A DNA stretch of 64,000 nt from Sutterella faecalis (GCF_006337085.1 NZ_CP040882.1:434001-498000); one strand, 5' to 3'. Counted from the stretch's first letter, positions 1 to 9,499 are shown. The notes: generated by a model not told the origin, from the letters alone. Made by a program: numbers and translations.

Positions 1-978
1 GGGATGATGAGAAGCTCCTTGTTGTCGCCCTTCAGCTGATTAAAGGTATCTTCGCTGAAATACCGCGAATGGGCCTTCTCGCCGTGAATAAGGAGAACCG
101 CGCTTCGGATTTCGCTCGCGTACGTGAGGAGCGGCATCGTCATGAAGGAGAGCGGCGAGGTCATGTTCCAGGCGCCGTTGGAGTTGATGGAGCGCGCATG
201 GAAGCCTCTCGGCGTCTTGTAGTACTCCCAGTAGTCCTTCACGAACTGCGGCTCGTCGCCCTTCAATTTCTCCGGGAGGCCGGGAGCCGGCGCATAGGTC
301 CCGGAGGCATAGTCCTTCGTGCGCTGTTCATTCAGCTTTTCGCGCAAGGCGTAGCGGGCATCCGCATCCATGGCGTCGAAGTAGCCGCGGGCGTTGACGC
401 GGCTCATGTCGTACATGGTCGAGGCTACAGTCGCCTTGATGCGCGTATCCATCGACGCGGCATTCACCGCCATTCCTCCGAATCCGCAGATGCCGATGAG
501 ACCGATATGGTCCGGGTTGACTTCGGGCGAAGTCGAGAGGTAATCCACGGCGGCGCTGAAGTCTTCCGTATTGATGTCTGGCGACGCGACATTCCTCGGC
601 TCGCCGCCGCTTTCGCCGGTATAGGACGGATCAAAGGCAATCGTCAGGAAGCCGCGCTCCGCCATGGTCTGCGCGTAGAGGCCCGAGGCCTGCTCCTTCA
701 CGGCGCCGAAAGGACCGCTCACGGCTATTGCAGGGAGCTTGCCTTTGGCATCCTTAGGCTTATAGAGATCCGCGGCGAGCGTGATGCCGTAGCGGTTTTT
801 GAAGGTGATTTTGCGGTGCTCGACCTTGTCGCTCTGAGCGAAGGTCTTGTCCCAGGTCGTTGCGAGCTTGAGACCAGCGTCGCTTGCAGCAGCACTTCCG
901 TCAATAGTTGCGGCAGCAGAGACAGAGCTCGCCGCGGCGATTCCAACCGCAAGACCGGCAGCCAGTACTTTCTTCATG
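1..978 (-). CDS. Secreted alpha/beta hydrolase (dienelactone hydrolase/YcjY-like), 3' end outside window
   Basis: The reading frame runs from an ATG at 978 leftwards off the window edge, giving 326 codons without a stop. The start is supported by an upstream GGGAAGAA. Residues 1-22 look like a Sec signal peptide (MKKVLAAG... SVSAAA), so the enzyme is probably periplasmic. A hydrolase core follows: a strand and oxyanion region (PAIAVSGPFGAVKEQ) and a nucleophile elbow reading GICGFGG, that is, cysteine where most lipases and esterases have serine. Cysteine nucleophiles are known in the dienelactone hydrolase clan. The strand H-I-G-L-I-G before the elbow is typical of the YcjY-like group. The catalytic Asp/His are not all visible because the C-terminus is cut. 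The substrate cannot be told from sequence. It lies downstream of the flavin reductase-like gene but behind a terminator, so it is probably a separate unit. Confidence 0.8.
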
Positions 979-1160
979 ATGATTCTTCCCAAAACAGAGA
1001 GCAATTGCGAGCCTCAGCGCGATGGAATCGCGGGCTCTTCCGTATTGACAAAGCAGTTTAAGGAAGCCTCATGAAAATAGCGAATACTTATATTTTATAT
1101 CTATCTATGCTCAATGAGCATGGCAAATAAGACAAAGCATTGCAGCCTTACACCCCATAA

Positions 1161-1196
1161 GAAAAAGGCTGACAAAAAGTCCTGAAGCGTCAGCCC
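1161..1196 (-). terminator. Rho-independent terminator of the flavin reductase-like gene
   Basis: Seven-base stem GGCTGAC/GTCAGCC with a run of T on the minus-strand 3' side (AAAAA at 1162-1166 on the plus strand). It overlaps the stop codon of the minus-strand gene ending at 1190 and would separate it from the hydrolase gene. Confidence 0.65.
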
Positions 1197-1777
1197 GTTC
1201 TGCCGCCCTGGGCGCCCTGAAGCACCCTTTCGCGGCCCTTTGAGGCATACCACGCACCGCCCGCTTCATAGCGAAGACGCCGCTTCTCAAGCGGCAGCTC
1301 CTCTTCCGGCAATGGTCTTCCCTCATGCCAGAGGTCCCCATCCACCCATGCCTCTTCGGCGACGCCGAAAAGGAGCGCATTGGGAAACTGAGGAAGCCCT
1401 TCTTTAACGCGTCTGAAAATCACCCATGCGCTGCAGCCGGCAGGGAAAGGCAGCTCCCTCTCGCCGGAAAGAAACTCGAGACCCGCATGCGAAAGCTTCT
1501 CCGGATCCTCGTGCATCGTCGTCGTCCCGAGCTTGAAAACGGTTTCAGCCATCCCGGCCGTGGGCGTCGCAAGAAGAAAACGATCCGACGCTTCCGCGAG
1601 CCCGCGGGTGTAATGATTGGGGCCCGCCGTGAAAAGCACCCGGTCGAGCCCCCAGGGCGTGCACCAGCCGCAGGGCATGAAATCGAACTTCCCCTCAGAG
1701 CCCGCGCCGAAAAGCACCAGGCCGCCGTCGTTGAAGGAACGGAACACATCGTTGAGCGGAATTTGAATGAGCGCCAT
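1190..1777 (-). CDS. Flavin reductase-like (FMN-binding split barrel) protein
   Basis: 195 residues starting at ATG 1777, preceded by GATGAGG. The pattern N-GGLVLFGAG... near residue 18, then W-CTPWG, a TAGPNHYT segment and RFLLATPTAGMAETVFKLG near residues 65-85, resembles the flavin reductase-like family, which binds FMN in a split barrel and passes hydride from NAD(P)H to free or bound flavin. The length is normal for the family. Some relatives act as flavoredoxins or as partners of monooxygenases or anaerobic reductases, and no partner is visible here. There is no signal peptide, so it should be cytoplasmic. It lies downstream of the alcohol dehydrogenase gene but behind a strong terminator. 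The family assignment is moderately sure; the physiological role is not known. Confidence 0.65.
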   Translation of the reverse strand: MALIQIPLNDVFRSFNDGGLVLFGAGSEGKFDFMPCGWCTPWGLDRVLFTAGPNHYTRGLAEASDRFLLATPTAGMAETVFKLGTTTMHEDPEKLSHAGLEFLSGERELPFPAGCSAWVIFRRVKEGLPQFPNALLFGVAEEAWVDGDLWHEGRPLPEEELPLEKRRLRYEAGGAWYASKGRERVLQGAQGGRTG

Positions 1778-1852
1778 GACGCTTTTGCCTCATCTGATCT
1801 GGAGAAGAATGCAATTGATTCTCGTTTTTAACGATGGATATCTTACCGCCTC

Positions 1853-1914
1853 CTCAAAAAACAAAAGCCCGCGGGCGGGAAGCCATCCGAAAGATGACTG
1901 CCGCCGGCGGGCTT
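1853..1914 (-). terminator. Rho-independent terminator of the iron alcohol dehydrogenase gene
   Basis: A GC-rich inverted repeat (AAGCCCGC...GCGGGCTT, arms at about 1865-1872 and 1907-1914) is followed on the minus strand by a T-rich tract. It lies just past the stop at 1942. Confidence 0.75.
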
Positions 1915-1941
1915 GAATGGCGTCAACAGAAACTCTAGGGA

Positions 1942-3105
1942 TCAAAGCGACGCACGGAGAATGGCGAGAATGCCTTCCTTGTCGAGCGGACGGAAGGCGC
2001 CTTCGAGCGGGAACCAGTGCTTGAGCACATGGTCGGCCATGGCTTCAAAGTGTTCGTCCGTCACCTGGAGGTCGGAAAGCTTCGCGGGAAGTCCGATCGA
2101 CCTGAAGAAGTCCGCCGTGAGGTCGATCGCCTTCTTAGCGGTTTCCATGGGGTCGCCAGCCGGATCCAGCCCCCAGACGCGGACGCCGTACTGAGCAAAG
2201 CGGGGAGCGGTCTCGGGCGTAAGGCTCCAGCGCATCCAGTGCGGGGTAATGATGGCAAGGCCCGCGCCGTGCGTAATGTCCGTGTAGGCCGAAATTTCAT
2301 GCTCAATCCCGTGGCAGGGCCAGGCGGAGCCCGAGCGGCCGATCGAGAGAATGCCGCAGCAGCCGAAGGAGCTCGCCATCATGAGCTGAGCCCTCGCCTC
2401 GTAGTCGTCGGGATGGCGGATTGCCTCGGGCGCATATTTGATCACGGTGCGGAGCATCGCTTCGCACATGCCGTCGGTGAGCTCATTCCCTTCCTTCACG
2501 AAATACTGCTCGAACGTGTGGGACATGATGTCCGCCGCACCTGCCGCGGTATGCCACGCCGGAACCGTGAAGGTATAGGTCGGGTCCATGATGGACGCGG
2601 CCGGGAAAAGATTGGGCGCCGCAAGGAAGAGCTTCTCATCGGTATCCGGGTTCGAGATGACGCCCGAATTGTCGTATTCGCTCCCGGTAGCGGCAAGCGT
2701 CAGAACGGCATAGAAGGGAAGCGTGCGTCCGATCTTCGAAGAGTCGTACATGAGATCCCACGCATCGCCTTCATAGAAGGTGCCGGCCGAAATGCACTTC
2801 GTGCCGTCGATGACGCTTCCGCCGCCCACCGCCACGATGAAGTCGATCTTTTCGCGGCGGCAGAGCTCAATGGCTTTCTTCAGCGTTCCGATCTTCGGGT
2901 TGGGCTCGATGCCGCCGAACTCGAAAACGGTGAAGTCCGAGAGCTGCGCCTTCACGGCATCGAGAAGTCCGCTCTTTACAACGCTCCCGCCGCCGTAGGT
3001 GATGAGAACGCGCTCGCCTTTCCCGGCGACGAGCTTCCCTAATTCGTTGACGCGGCCCTTGCCGAAAACGATGTGGGTCGGAAGATAAAGGTCAAAATCT
3101 TGCAT
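1942..3105 (-). CDS. Iron-containing alcohol dehydrogenase, YqhD/butanol-dehydrogenase type
   Basis: 387 residues when started at ATG 3105 (MQDFDLYLPTHIVFGKG), which matches the length and N-terminus of E. coli YqhD. The frame is open further upstream to 3186, but that extension has no family character. Visible marks are the NAD(P)-binding GGGSV repeats (ITYGGGSVVKSG near residue 35 and AVGGGSVIDGTK near 90), the FGGIEPNP segment typical of the YqhD/BDH clade, and the metal-site region with H-E-I-S-A-Y-T-D-I-T-H-G near residue 260. The family reduces aldehydes to alcohols with NADPH in the cytoplasm, often as detoxification or as a fermentative electron sink. It lies downstream of glycerate kinase with its own terminators on both sides, so it is probably monocistronic. 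Confidence 0.88.
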   Translation of the reverse strand: MQDFDLYLPTHIVFGKGRVNELGKLVAGKGERVLITYGGGSVVKSGLLDAVKAQLSDFTVFEFGGIEPNPKIGTLKKAIELCRREKIDFIVAVGGGSVIDGTKCISAGTFYEGDAWDLMYDSSKIGRTLPFYAVLTLAATGSEYDNSGVISNPDTDEKLFLAAPNLFPAASIMDPTYTFTVPAWHTAAGAADIMSHTFEQYFVKEGNELTDGMCEAMLRTVIKYAPEAIRHPDDYEARAQLMMASSFGCCGILSIGRSGSAWPCHGIEHEISAYTDITHGAGLAIITPHWMRWSLTPETAPRFAQYGVRVWGLDPAGDPMETAKKAIDLTADFFRSIGLPAKLSDLQVTDEHFEAMADHVLKHWFPLEGAFRPLDKEGILAILRASL

Positions 3106-3223
3106 TTCTAGGGTCTCCAAAGTCGATTCCTGTCTGAAGGAACTGACGGGAATTCTAGGGAGAGAGGGATTACCCGGATATCTCAATTCTGCTGAGGAAT
3201 TGCCTTTTCATCTCAAAACGCGG

Positions 3224-3276
3224 AGAAAAGAAAACCGCCTGATCTCCATCGTCTCTGGCGATGAAGAAGCAGGCGG
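3224..3276 (-). terminator. Rho-independent terminator of the glycerate kinase gene
   Basis: Stem CCGCCTG/CAGGCGG (3235-3241 and 3270-3276), with a nested CATCG/CGATG pair in the loop. On the minus strand it is followed by TTTTCTTTTC. It sits after the stop at 3315. Confidence 0.7.
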
Positions 3277-3314
3277 CCGTCTCAAGCAAATTCTGCCTCG
3301 GGGTATGGAGCGCT

Positions 3315-4451
3315 TCAGCGCGCGCCGAGCCCGAGCATCTGCTGCGCACGGAAGAAGTTAAGCGCCGCAAGATGAAGATTCGTTTTGGCATCGGCCATGG
3401 CTTCGCCGAGCGTGGTGGGCTTCTGAAGAATGGGGAGGACGGCGGTGATGCCGAGCTCGTAAAGGGCGTTGAGTTCCTTTTCACCCAGCATATTGGCGCC
3501 CGTAAAGAGCACCACGGGCTTTCCGCCCGCGCGCCGGGCAATCCCGGCCGCGACCTTGCCGCCCTTCGTCTGCGCGTCGACGGCTCCTTCGCCCGTGATG
3601 ATGAGGTCGGCGGTCTTTGCCGCCTCCTCAAACTTCATGAGGTCAAGGAGCGCGTCGATGCCGGAAAGGAGGCGGCCGTTCAAAAATGCCGCCACGCCTG
3701 CACCGGTTCCGCCCGCGGCGCCCGCACCCTTCAGGGTGTTCAACTTCGCTGCGCGCTTCTGGAAAAGGTCGGCAATGTTCTTGAGGCCGGCGTCGAGCAC
3801 CTTCACTTCCTCAGGCGTTGCGCCCTTCTGAGGCCCGAAAACACATGCCGCGCCCTGGGGGCCGTAAAGGGGATTGTCGACGTCGCAAAGCGCTTCAATG
3901 CCCGGGGCATTTTTGCCGAAGAAGAAGCCGTTGAGGCGTATCCCCCGGACCATGGAAAGCGTCGCGCCGGTCGGAAGGAATGGCCTTCCGGCTTCATCGA
4001 GAAACTGCGTTCCGAGGGCGGCCGCCATGCCGCAGCCGCAATCCGTCGTGGCGCTTCCCCCGAGCGCGATCACGATGCGGCGATGACCGACATGGAGCGC
4101 CTCCGCAATGATCTGACCCAAGCCGATCGTCGTGGTCTTCATGGGGCTGAAGCCGGGGAGCCGGAGCCCAAGTCCGGCGGCTTCGGCGAGCTCCACGATG
4201 GCCGTCTCGCCGATCGAGAGGTAGCGCGAACGCACGCGCTGTCCGCAGGGGCCCATCACTTCAATCGGAAGGAATGCACCGCCCGCGGCCTTCTGCACCA
4301 TCTCGAGGGTCCCCTCCCCGCCGTCCGCAATAGGGAAAGACTCAATCTGCGCTTCGGGAAACACTTTCCTGGCGGCGCTCTCAATCTGCGCGGCCGCCTG
4401 ACTCGAGGTGAGCGAACCCTTGAAGCTGTCGGGAAGGATGAGAATTTTCAC
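3315..4451 (-). CDS. Glycerate 2-kinase (GarK/GlxK family)
   Basis: 378 residues from a GTG start at 4451 (reads V/M-KILILPDSFKGSLTS), the canonical N-terminus of the family; AAGG lies about 9 bases upstream. The track-length frame extends to 4559, but nothing there resembles the family. Typical features are PDSFKGSL at residue 7, PIADGGEGT near 42, the ALGGSATTDCGCGMAAALG nucleotide-binding stretch near 130, and TGEGAVDAQT near 290. The enzyme phosphorylates D-glycerate with ATP, usually to 2-phosphoglycerate, at the end of glycolate, tartronate, galactarate or glucarate breakdown. No partner genes of those pathways are in view. The length is very close to the usual 380 residues. Confidence 0.92.
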   Translation of the reverse strand: MKILILPDSFKGSLTSSQAAAQIESAARKVFPEAQIESFPIADGGEGTLEMVQKAAGGAFLPIEVMGPCGQRVRSRYLSIGETAIVELAEAAGLGLRLPGFSPMKTTTIGLGQIIAEALHVGHRRIVIALGGSATTDCGCGMAAALGTQFLDEAGRPFLPTGATLSMVRGIRLNGFFFGKNAPGIEALCDVDNPLYGPQGAACVFGPQKGATPEEVKVLDAGLKNIADLFQKRAAKLNTLKGAGAAGGTGAGVAAFLNGRLLSGIDALLDLMKFEEAAKTADLIITGEGAVDAQTKGGKVAAGIARRAGGKPVVLFTGANMLGEKELNALYELGITAVLPILQKPTTLGEAMADAKTNLHLAALNFFRAQQMLGLGAR

Positions 4452-4700
4452 GGGGAAACCTTCGAAAATGGGCAATTGAAAATGTCTGGTCGGGAATCGG
4501 AATGGAATTGAGTCCGATGCCTCGGGAGAAGACGAGCATGATAGCGCGGATCGACCCATGATCTTAAGAAGACCGGAAAAGTCTCTCGATATGCGTCATC
4601 CCGTTTTGAAGTGTTTATGCCGCTTCCCGGCCATGAGAATCAAAGTCTGAATCGGTAGAATAAGGCTTTTAAGAATTTCCTTCTCCCGGAGTGTTCGAAA

Positions 4701-5195
4701 TTGTCTTTTGAAGCAGCCTCCGCCTGGCTCTCGAAGCGCGGATTTGCCGACCGCATTCACCGCTTTTCCGGTTCGAGCGCCACGGTAGAGCTCGCCGCAC
4801 GCGAAATCGGCGTCATACCCGCGCGAATTGCCAAAACCATGGCGATTGCCGGTCCCGAGGGACCTCTCCTCATCGTTGCAGCAGGCGACATGAAGCTTGA
4901 CGGTCGAAAATTCAAGCGCATCTTTCATGCGACGCCGCACTTCATTTCCCGCGACCTCGTGGAATCCCTCATCGGACATGCGCCCGGAGGCGTCTGTCCT
5001 TTCGGAATCAAATCGGGCGTTCCCGTCTATCTCGATGAATCATTGAAGGCTTATGAAACCGTCTGGCCCGCCTGCGGCGACGAAGCGAGCGGCGTGGAGC
5101 TCTCGCCCGCAGAACTCGAGAAGGCCGTGGGCAGCTGCACCTGGATTGACGTCGCAAAGCCCGCGGCGCCGGTTCCACCGGCTGCCGCAGCCTAA
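4701..5195 (+). CDS. YbaK/EbsC-family aminoacyl-tRNA deacylase
   Basis: 164 residues from a TTG start at 4701, with GGAG about 9 bases upstream. The YbaK/ProX fold is shown by V-ELAAREIGV near residue 30, the KTMAI segment with its lysine, LIVAAGDMKLD near 55, and GHAPGGVCPFG near 95, the hallmark GxxxGGxxPxG loop. The family hydrolyses mischarged tRNA (Cys-tRNAPro, Ala-tRNAPro and related) in trans. Which tRNA is edited cannot be decided here. The C-terminus ends in a Pro/Ala-rich tail. The gene ends 26 bases before jetA, so it could share a transcript with the Wadjet genes, though the two have no known functional link. Confidence 0.85.
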   Translation: MSFEAASAWLSKRGFADRIHRFSGSSATVELAAREIGVIPARIAKTMAIAGPEGPLLIVAAGDMKLDGRKFKRIFHATPHFISRDLVESLIGHAPGGVCPFGIKSGVPVYLDESLKAYETVWPACGDEASGVELSPAELEKAVGSCTWIDVAKPAAPVPPAAAA

Positions 5196-5221
5196 CGGCA
5201 TTCACTTTTTCCCGAAGAAGC

Positions 5222-6808
5222 ATGTCCATCCGAACGCTGATCGAAAACTACCGCGAGCTCCGGCAGAGCCCGATCTGGCGGCTTCTTGCCGCCGACACAG
5301 GCCCGCAGTCGATTGCCATCCTGCAGACGCTCCTCTTTGACAACGAACGCGAGCTCCCGGCCTCCGTCTTTCTCGAGCGTCTTATTCACGCCTATGCCGA
5401 AGGCGCCCAGGAAACGATTTCCCGCGATGAAGCCCGGGCGCTTGCAAGCCGCTGGGTGAAGGAAGGCTATCTCGTCTGCCGCCTAGCGGAAGGACGGAGC
5501 GAAGAGACCTACGAACTCACGAGCGCCGGTCAGGAAGCAATCCGCACGCTTTCGCGCTTTCAGACGAAGCGCACCGGGCCGACGGAGAGCCGCCTCGAGA
5601 TGGTGACGCATGCGATTGAGCGCCTCGCGGCCGACTCAGACCGATCGAAAGCCGGGCGCATTGCTCAGCTGAAGGCTGAAAAAGAACGCATCGACGAGGA
5701 AATCGCCGCCATTGAAGCCGGACGCAGTCCCTCCATTTCCGAGCAGGCGGCGCTTGATCGCGTGAGCGAGATCTTCGACCTCGTCAGCGAGCTCGAAGCC
5801 GACTTCCGGCGCGTGCGCGAGGAGTTCGAGAGGCTGAACCGGGATCTGCGCGAACGGATTCTCAAGTCATCGGCCTCCCGCGGCTCGATTCTCGACCGCT
5901 TCTTCGCCGGCGTCGACGGAATTTCGGAAAGCGACGCCGGCCGCGCCTTCACGGCCTTCTACCGGCTTCTGATGGACAACCGCGCCAATGCTGAGCTCGA
6001 GAGCGCCCTCACCCGCATCGCCACGCGCGGGTTCTACAGAAAACTCACGCGCGAGGAGCGCCGGCGGCTTTCGACCCTCCAGCGCATGCTGCTCGACCGG
6101 GCGGGCCACACGCACGCCGTGATGACGCAGCTCGCCAAATCGCTTCGCGATTTTGTGAGCTCGCGCGACTACGTGGAAGAAAGGCGCCTCACAACCCTCA
6201 TCCGCGACGCCCGGCGCACCGCGCTCGATCTCTCAAAGACCGTCGGCATCAAGGAAGGCTTCATGGAGGTGACGCTCTCTTCCGCCGTAATCCGCTCGAT
6301 CGACCAGTATTCGCTCGACGACCCGGAAGAGACGCGGATGGATTCGGAAATCGCCTTCGGCGCCGCGCCCGAGGTGGATGCCTTTGCCATTTTCGAGCGC
6401 ATTCTTGCTTCCGAAATCGACTACCCGCAGCTCATGCGCGCCGTGGAAGCCGTGCTCACGGCCCCCGGCGCCCCGTAGCGCGCGTCGATCGGCGACATCT
6501 ACCGGTCGCTCGCCAATCAGCAGGGACTTGGGTCCGTCGTCGGACTTCTGTCGCTCGCAACGCGCTACGGCGAACCGGGCGGCCCCGGGATGCCGGCGCT
6601 GCGCTTTTCGTCCGCCAAGGACAAAATGAAAAGCCCCGAAGTCGACATGTCGGACCCGAAGTTCCGTGTTCCTCTGGCACTCCCCGCCGTTGACGAGCCG
6701 CTCGTCTGGAAGGACCGCCTTCAGAATGAACGCCATGCGCGGATTCCGCTCTATTGGTTCACGCTCGAGAGCGTTGAGAAAATGCGCGAATCCCACCGCT
6801 GGCGCTGA
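5222..6808 (+). pseudogene. jetA: jetA, Wadjet type I kleisin-like subunit (DUF3375), interrupted by an amber codon
   Basis: Full frame of 529 codons from ATG 5222 to TGA 6806-6808, broken only by TAG at 6476-6478 (codon 419). The frame continues unchanged after the stop with family-like sequence ending ESHRWR. DUF3375 marks are an N-terminal winged-helix part, TGPTESRLEMVTHAIERLA near residue 120, a long coiled coil (residues 145-225), and SDAGRAFTAFYRLLMD near 245. In Wadjet type I, JetA is the MukF-like kleisin that bridges the heads of the JetC SMC dimer and helps recognise and cleave plasmids. It is followed by jetB, jetC and jetD in the standard order. Without suppression, about 110 C-terminal residues are lost, so this copy is probably inactive. 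A sequencing error at one base is the alternative. Confidence 0.85.
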
Positions 6809-6855
6809 AAGAAGCCCTAACAGGAAGAATTTGAACACCCCACCGAGAAAGTCAA

Positions 6856-7737
6856 GTGACAGAAATGGATAAAGATCCCGCCGAAATGCCTGACGCACTT
6901 CAGGAACCGATGGAAGCCGACCCATCGCGGGAAAGCGCCTTTGAGGGAGACTCCGAAGAAGCCGACCGCGAACTCTACGCGGGCGACACCGGAACGCTCC
7001 CGGCCCTTACGCGCCAGGTGCTCGTGCACCTGTTGAAAGGCCCCTACTTCGAGCGCTCGAGAAGCGAACGCCTCTGGCAGGAACTCAAGGTAAGGGAGAA
7101 ACTCATCCGCTCGCGGCTCTCCGACCTTTATCTGGATCTCCTGGTCGACGACGAGCTCGGGGTCGCCTTCTGCCGGAAGCCTGATCTCGGCGACCATGAT
7201 GCTCCGTCGCTTCTCAATACCGTGCGCCTCAGGTTCCTCGATTCGGCGGTGCTCCTTGAACTCAGGGACCAGCTCATGCGTGCCCGCGCGAACGGCGAGC
7301 GCGCGGTGGTCACGAGCGCCGACGTTGCGGAAATGCTCCGGCTTTTCGACCGGTCCGCCGGCACCAAAGACCGCATTTTCCAGCAGCACTTCAAGGCGAT
7401 CGTGAGGCGCCTCACGGAAAGAAGGATTCTCCTCACGCTCAAATCGGGCGACGCCATGGAAATTTCGCCCGTCCTCCCGCTCCTCTTCCCCACGGCGGCG
7501 ATTGATGAGCTGAAGAACGCCTACCTCCGGCGCATTCTCGAAGACGCCAAAACGCCCGAAGAGGCTGAAGAAATCATGAAGCGCTATGAAGTTCTGAAGA
7601 ACGGGATCGGTGCGGGCGCGGCAGTGCCTCAGGGCGTAGCGCTCGACGAATCCCCCTTCGGCGGCGAGAGCGACGAAGAGGAAGAGTCCGACGCGGATGA
7701 GGACGATGCGAACGACGGCAATGAGGAGACGAACTGA
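6856..7737 (+). CDS. jetB: JetB, Wadjet type I MukE-like subunit (DUF4194)
   Basis: 293 residues from GTG 6856; an ATG at 6865 is an alternative start, and neither has a strong ribosome site. The core, from about residue 48, has paired winged-helix character (ALTRQVLVHLLKGPYFERSRSERLW... RLSDLYLDLLVDDELGVAF). The C-terminal 40 residues are strongly acidic (EEEESDADEDD), as in other DUF4194 proteins. JetB binds JetA in the SMC holocomplex and corresponds to MukE. Its stop overlaps the jetC start (ATGA at 7736-7739 region: TGA 7735-7737, ATG 7737-7739), which indicates tight translational coupling in the ancestral operon. The reading frame is intact, but its partners are broken. Confidence 0.85.
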   Translation: MTEMDKDPAEMPDALQEPMEADPSRESAFEGDSEEADRELYAGDTGTLPALTRQVLVHLLKGPYFERSRSERLWQELKVREKLIRSRLSDLYLDLLVDDELGVAFCRKPDLGDHDAPSLLNTVRLRFLDSAVLLELRDQLMRARANGERAVVTSADVAEMLRLFDRSAGTKDRIFQQHFKAIVRRLTERRILLTLKSGDAMEISPVLPLLFPTAAIDELKNAYLRRILEDAKTPEEAEEIMKRYEVLKNGIGAGAAVPQGVALDESPFGGESDEEEESDADEDDANDGNEETN

Positions 7738-7806
7738 TGCTTGAGAACACAATCGGCGGCCTCGTGCAGTGGAGGATCAAGCGGCTTCAGGTCTTCAACT
7801 GGGGCA
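7737..7806 (+). pseudogene. jetC: jetC 5' fragment (first 23 codons)
   Basis: ATG 7737 overlaps the jetB stop. The 23 codons read through QVFNWG and then run into mobile-element sequence with a stop soon after (TAG 7812-7814). The missing continuation, T-FSNIHDIP..., is found at 12486 onward. Joining 7806 to 12487 restores WGTFSN in one frame, which shows that the gene was split by insertion and little or nothing was deleted. Confidence 0.85.
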
Positions 7807-7867
7807 TTTGCTAGTCGAATAAAATGTTATCAAACCTCCCATAACGCGCAGAATAGGAGGAGTAAAA

Positions 7868-8446
7868 ATGACGCTTTGTTCGATTGGAGTCATTGCCCGA
7901 CATTACGGCGTTTCGCCGAGTACTATCAGACGCTGGGTGGAGAAAGGCTTTATTCAGGCAGAAGGTCGAAACTTCGGCGGTCATCGAAGATTCAGAGAGC
8001 CTGCAGTTCAGTCATCGGAAACGGCCGGGCGAAAGATTGTCGGTTATGCCCGAGTTTCCTCGCACGACCAGAAGTCGGACTTGCTGCGGCAGGCTGATCG
8101 CCTGCGTGAGGCGGGATGCGACGAAGTGATTTCCGACATCGGTTCCGACCTCAACTGCAGAAAGCCCGGTCTGCGCAGACTCCTGCGGATGCTTCTCGAC
8201 AACCGCATTGAGAAGCTGCTGGTTCTCCACGAAGACCGCCTTCTGCGATTCGGTGTGCCCCTTGTTCGCTTTCTCTGCGGTCGGGTGAATACGGAATTTC
8301 TCGTCGTTGAAGCCGTGACGCCCGTGTCCTTTGAAGCAGAGCTCGCCCGGGATGTGGTGACGCTCATGACGGTTTTCTGCGCCCGTCTCTACGGGCGGCG
8401 GGGAAGACGCAAAGGCTCACCGCGTAATTTGCAAGCGATGGGATAA
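7868..8446 (+). CDS. tnpA: IS607-family serine recombinase TnpA
   Basis: 192 residues from ATG 7868 with AGGAGG just upstream. Residues 5-45 form a MerR-type helix-turn-helix (IGVIARHYGVSPSTIRRWVEKG... GGHRRF). Residues 57 onward are the small serine recombinase domain, with the IGYARVSS-type motif (VGYARVSSHDQKSDLLRQ) that carries the catalytic serine near residue 64, then a D-I-G-S-D-L-N stretch and the R-x-x-L-x-x-L-L-L-D-N-R segment. The length is close to the usual 200 residues and the frame is intact. It should be able to excise or insert the IS607 element without a functional TnpB, because TnpB is not needed for transposition in this family. Confidence 0.9.
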   Translation: MTLCSIGVIARHYGVSPSTIRRWVEKGFIQAEGRNFGGHRRFREPAVQSSETAGRKIVGYARVSSHDQKSDLLRQADRLREAGCDEVISDIGSDLNCRKPGLRRLLRMLLDNRIEKLLVLHEDRLLRFGVPLVRFLCGRVNTEFLVVEAVTPVSFEAELARDVVTLMTVFCARLYGRRGRRKGSPRNLQAMG

Positions 8447-8522
8447 AAATTTATTTCCTTAAATATCAATAAATTAACTTCTATTTAAGGATTTCGTGCT
8501 TCGGTGCGACACAGATTGACGT

Positions 8523-9482
8523 ATGCTGTGTGCAATATGTGGGGAAAGTTTTCGCATTCTACATGATTTCCCCATGCACCTCGATCCACTCCGTCCATCC
8601 GATCCTGATCCCCACATCATCGACAGCGACCGCATTGAAGCGCTTGAGGTCGACAACAGTGAAAACTCCGTGCGCACCATCATTCGACTGATCGATGTTG
8701 AGAAGCTCGGGAGCTTTGAGCGCGAGGAGCTCGACAAACTCCGCCGCGCGTTCGGCAGGGAACGCACCCGTTTCATTCAGCTCCTTCGCATGCGGGAGCA
8801 TCGCAGGAACTGCTACGGCACGGGCTACCGCAAGATTCGCGACGCCATCGTGAAGAAAGACCGCATGGATAAGAATGCGGGCGTTGACGTGCAGGCAAAG
8901 CATTTCGGCCTGCAGGCAAGACACTGGAAGATGGCGCTGCAGTCGGCGGCGATCGTCGTCTCGAACTACTGGCGTCTGGCGCAGGCGAACGCCCGATCCA
9001 TGATTTTCGCCAAAGAGTGGACGAAGGACCTCAATGATGTGGAGCGCTTCTACATCAACATGATGCTTTCGAAGCTGCGCCCGGAATTCTTCGAGCTTCT
9101 CGACGGCAGGAATCCGCACTTTGAAAAGTTCCGAATGGAGGAAATCCGCGACCTGCCGAAACTCTGCCTGAGGATCCGCCGAACGGTAAGGAGAGCCTTG
9201 GGCAGTTTCCCAAGCCCTGGCCGGTCCGTCAACGTCTGGTTCGACCAGTCCTGCTACAAGGTGCAGAACGAAAACGGCATCGAGTGCGTCTACCTGACGA
9301 GCATGACGAAGGGGAAGCGCATCCGCGTTGAACTCAAGGGCATCGGCAAGGTGGGAAGCGTCATTCACCTTCTTTTCAGGAAGGACGGGAAGCTTGAGTT
9401 CCATGTCATGGAGCCTCTGAAAAAGAAGGCGCTTCAGAATGTGCCGGCCGTTCCCGAGGAAAATTACTACTCCCGGGCTTAA
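8523..9482 (+). pseudogene. tnpB: tnpB 5' part, IS607-associated RNA-guided nuclease, truncated by the inner IS
   Basis: 318 codons from ATG 8523, ending ENYYSRA plus a TAA at 9480-9482 where the IS110-type element begins. The piece corresponds to the wedge/REC region of TnpB: helical and rich in Lys/Arg, ending with a stretch of hydrophobic beta strands (SMTKGKRIRVELKG... GKLEFHVM) like those that precede the RuvC domain. A CAICG...H...H zinc-finger-like pattern at the very N-terminus (residues 3-20) is unusual. None of the RuvC residues lie in this piece, so it cannot cut DNA by itself. Confidence 0.7.
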
Positions 9483-9487
9483 TGACA

Positions 9488-9499
9488 TGGACCACCCAC
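9488..9499 (+). repeat. Left subterminal inverted repeat of the IS1111-group element
   Basis: TGGACCACCCAC, a perfect inverse of GTGGGTGGTCCA at 11320-11331. It lies 7-8 bases inside the point where the tnpB coding sequence breaks off. Confidence 0.75.

Noticed and set aside
69..1061. A 330-codon open frame on the plus strand at the window start
   Set aside because: The opposite strand encodes a convincing exported hydrolase with signal peptide and ribosome site.
6476..6478. Programmed readthrough or recoding at the jetA amber codon
   Set aside because: No readthrough context or structure is evident, and JetA is not known to be recoded; mutation or sequence error is simpler.
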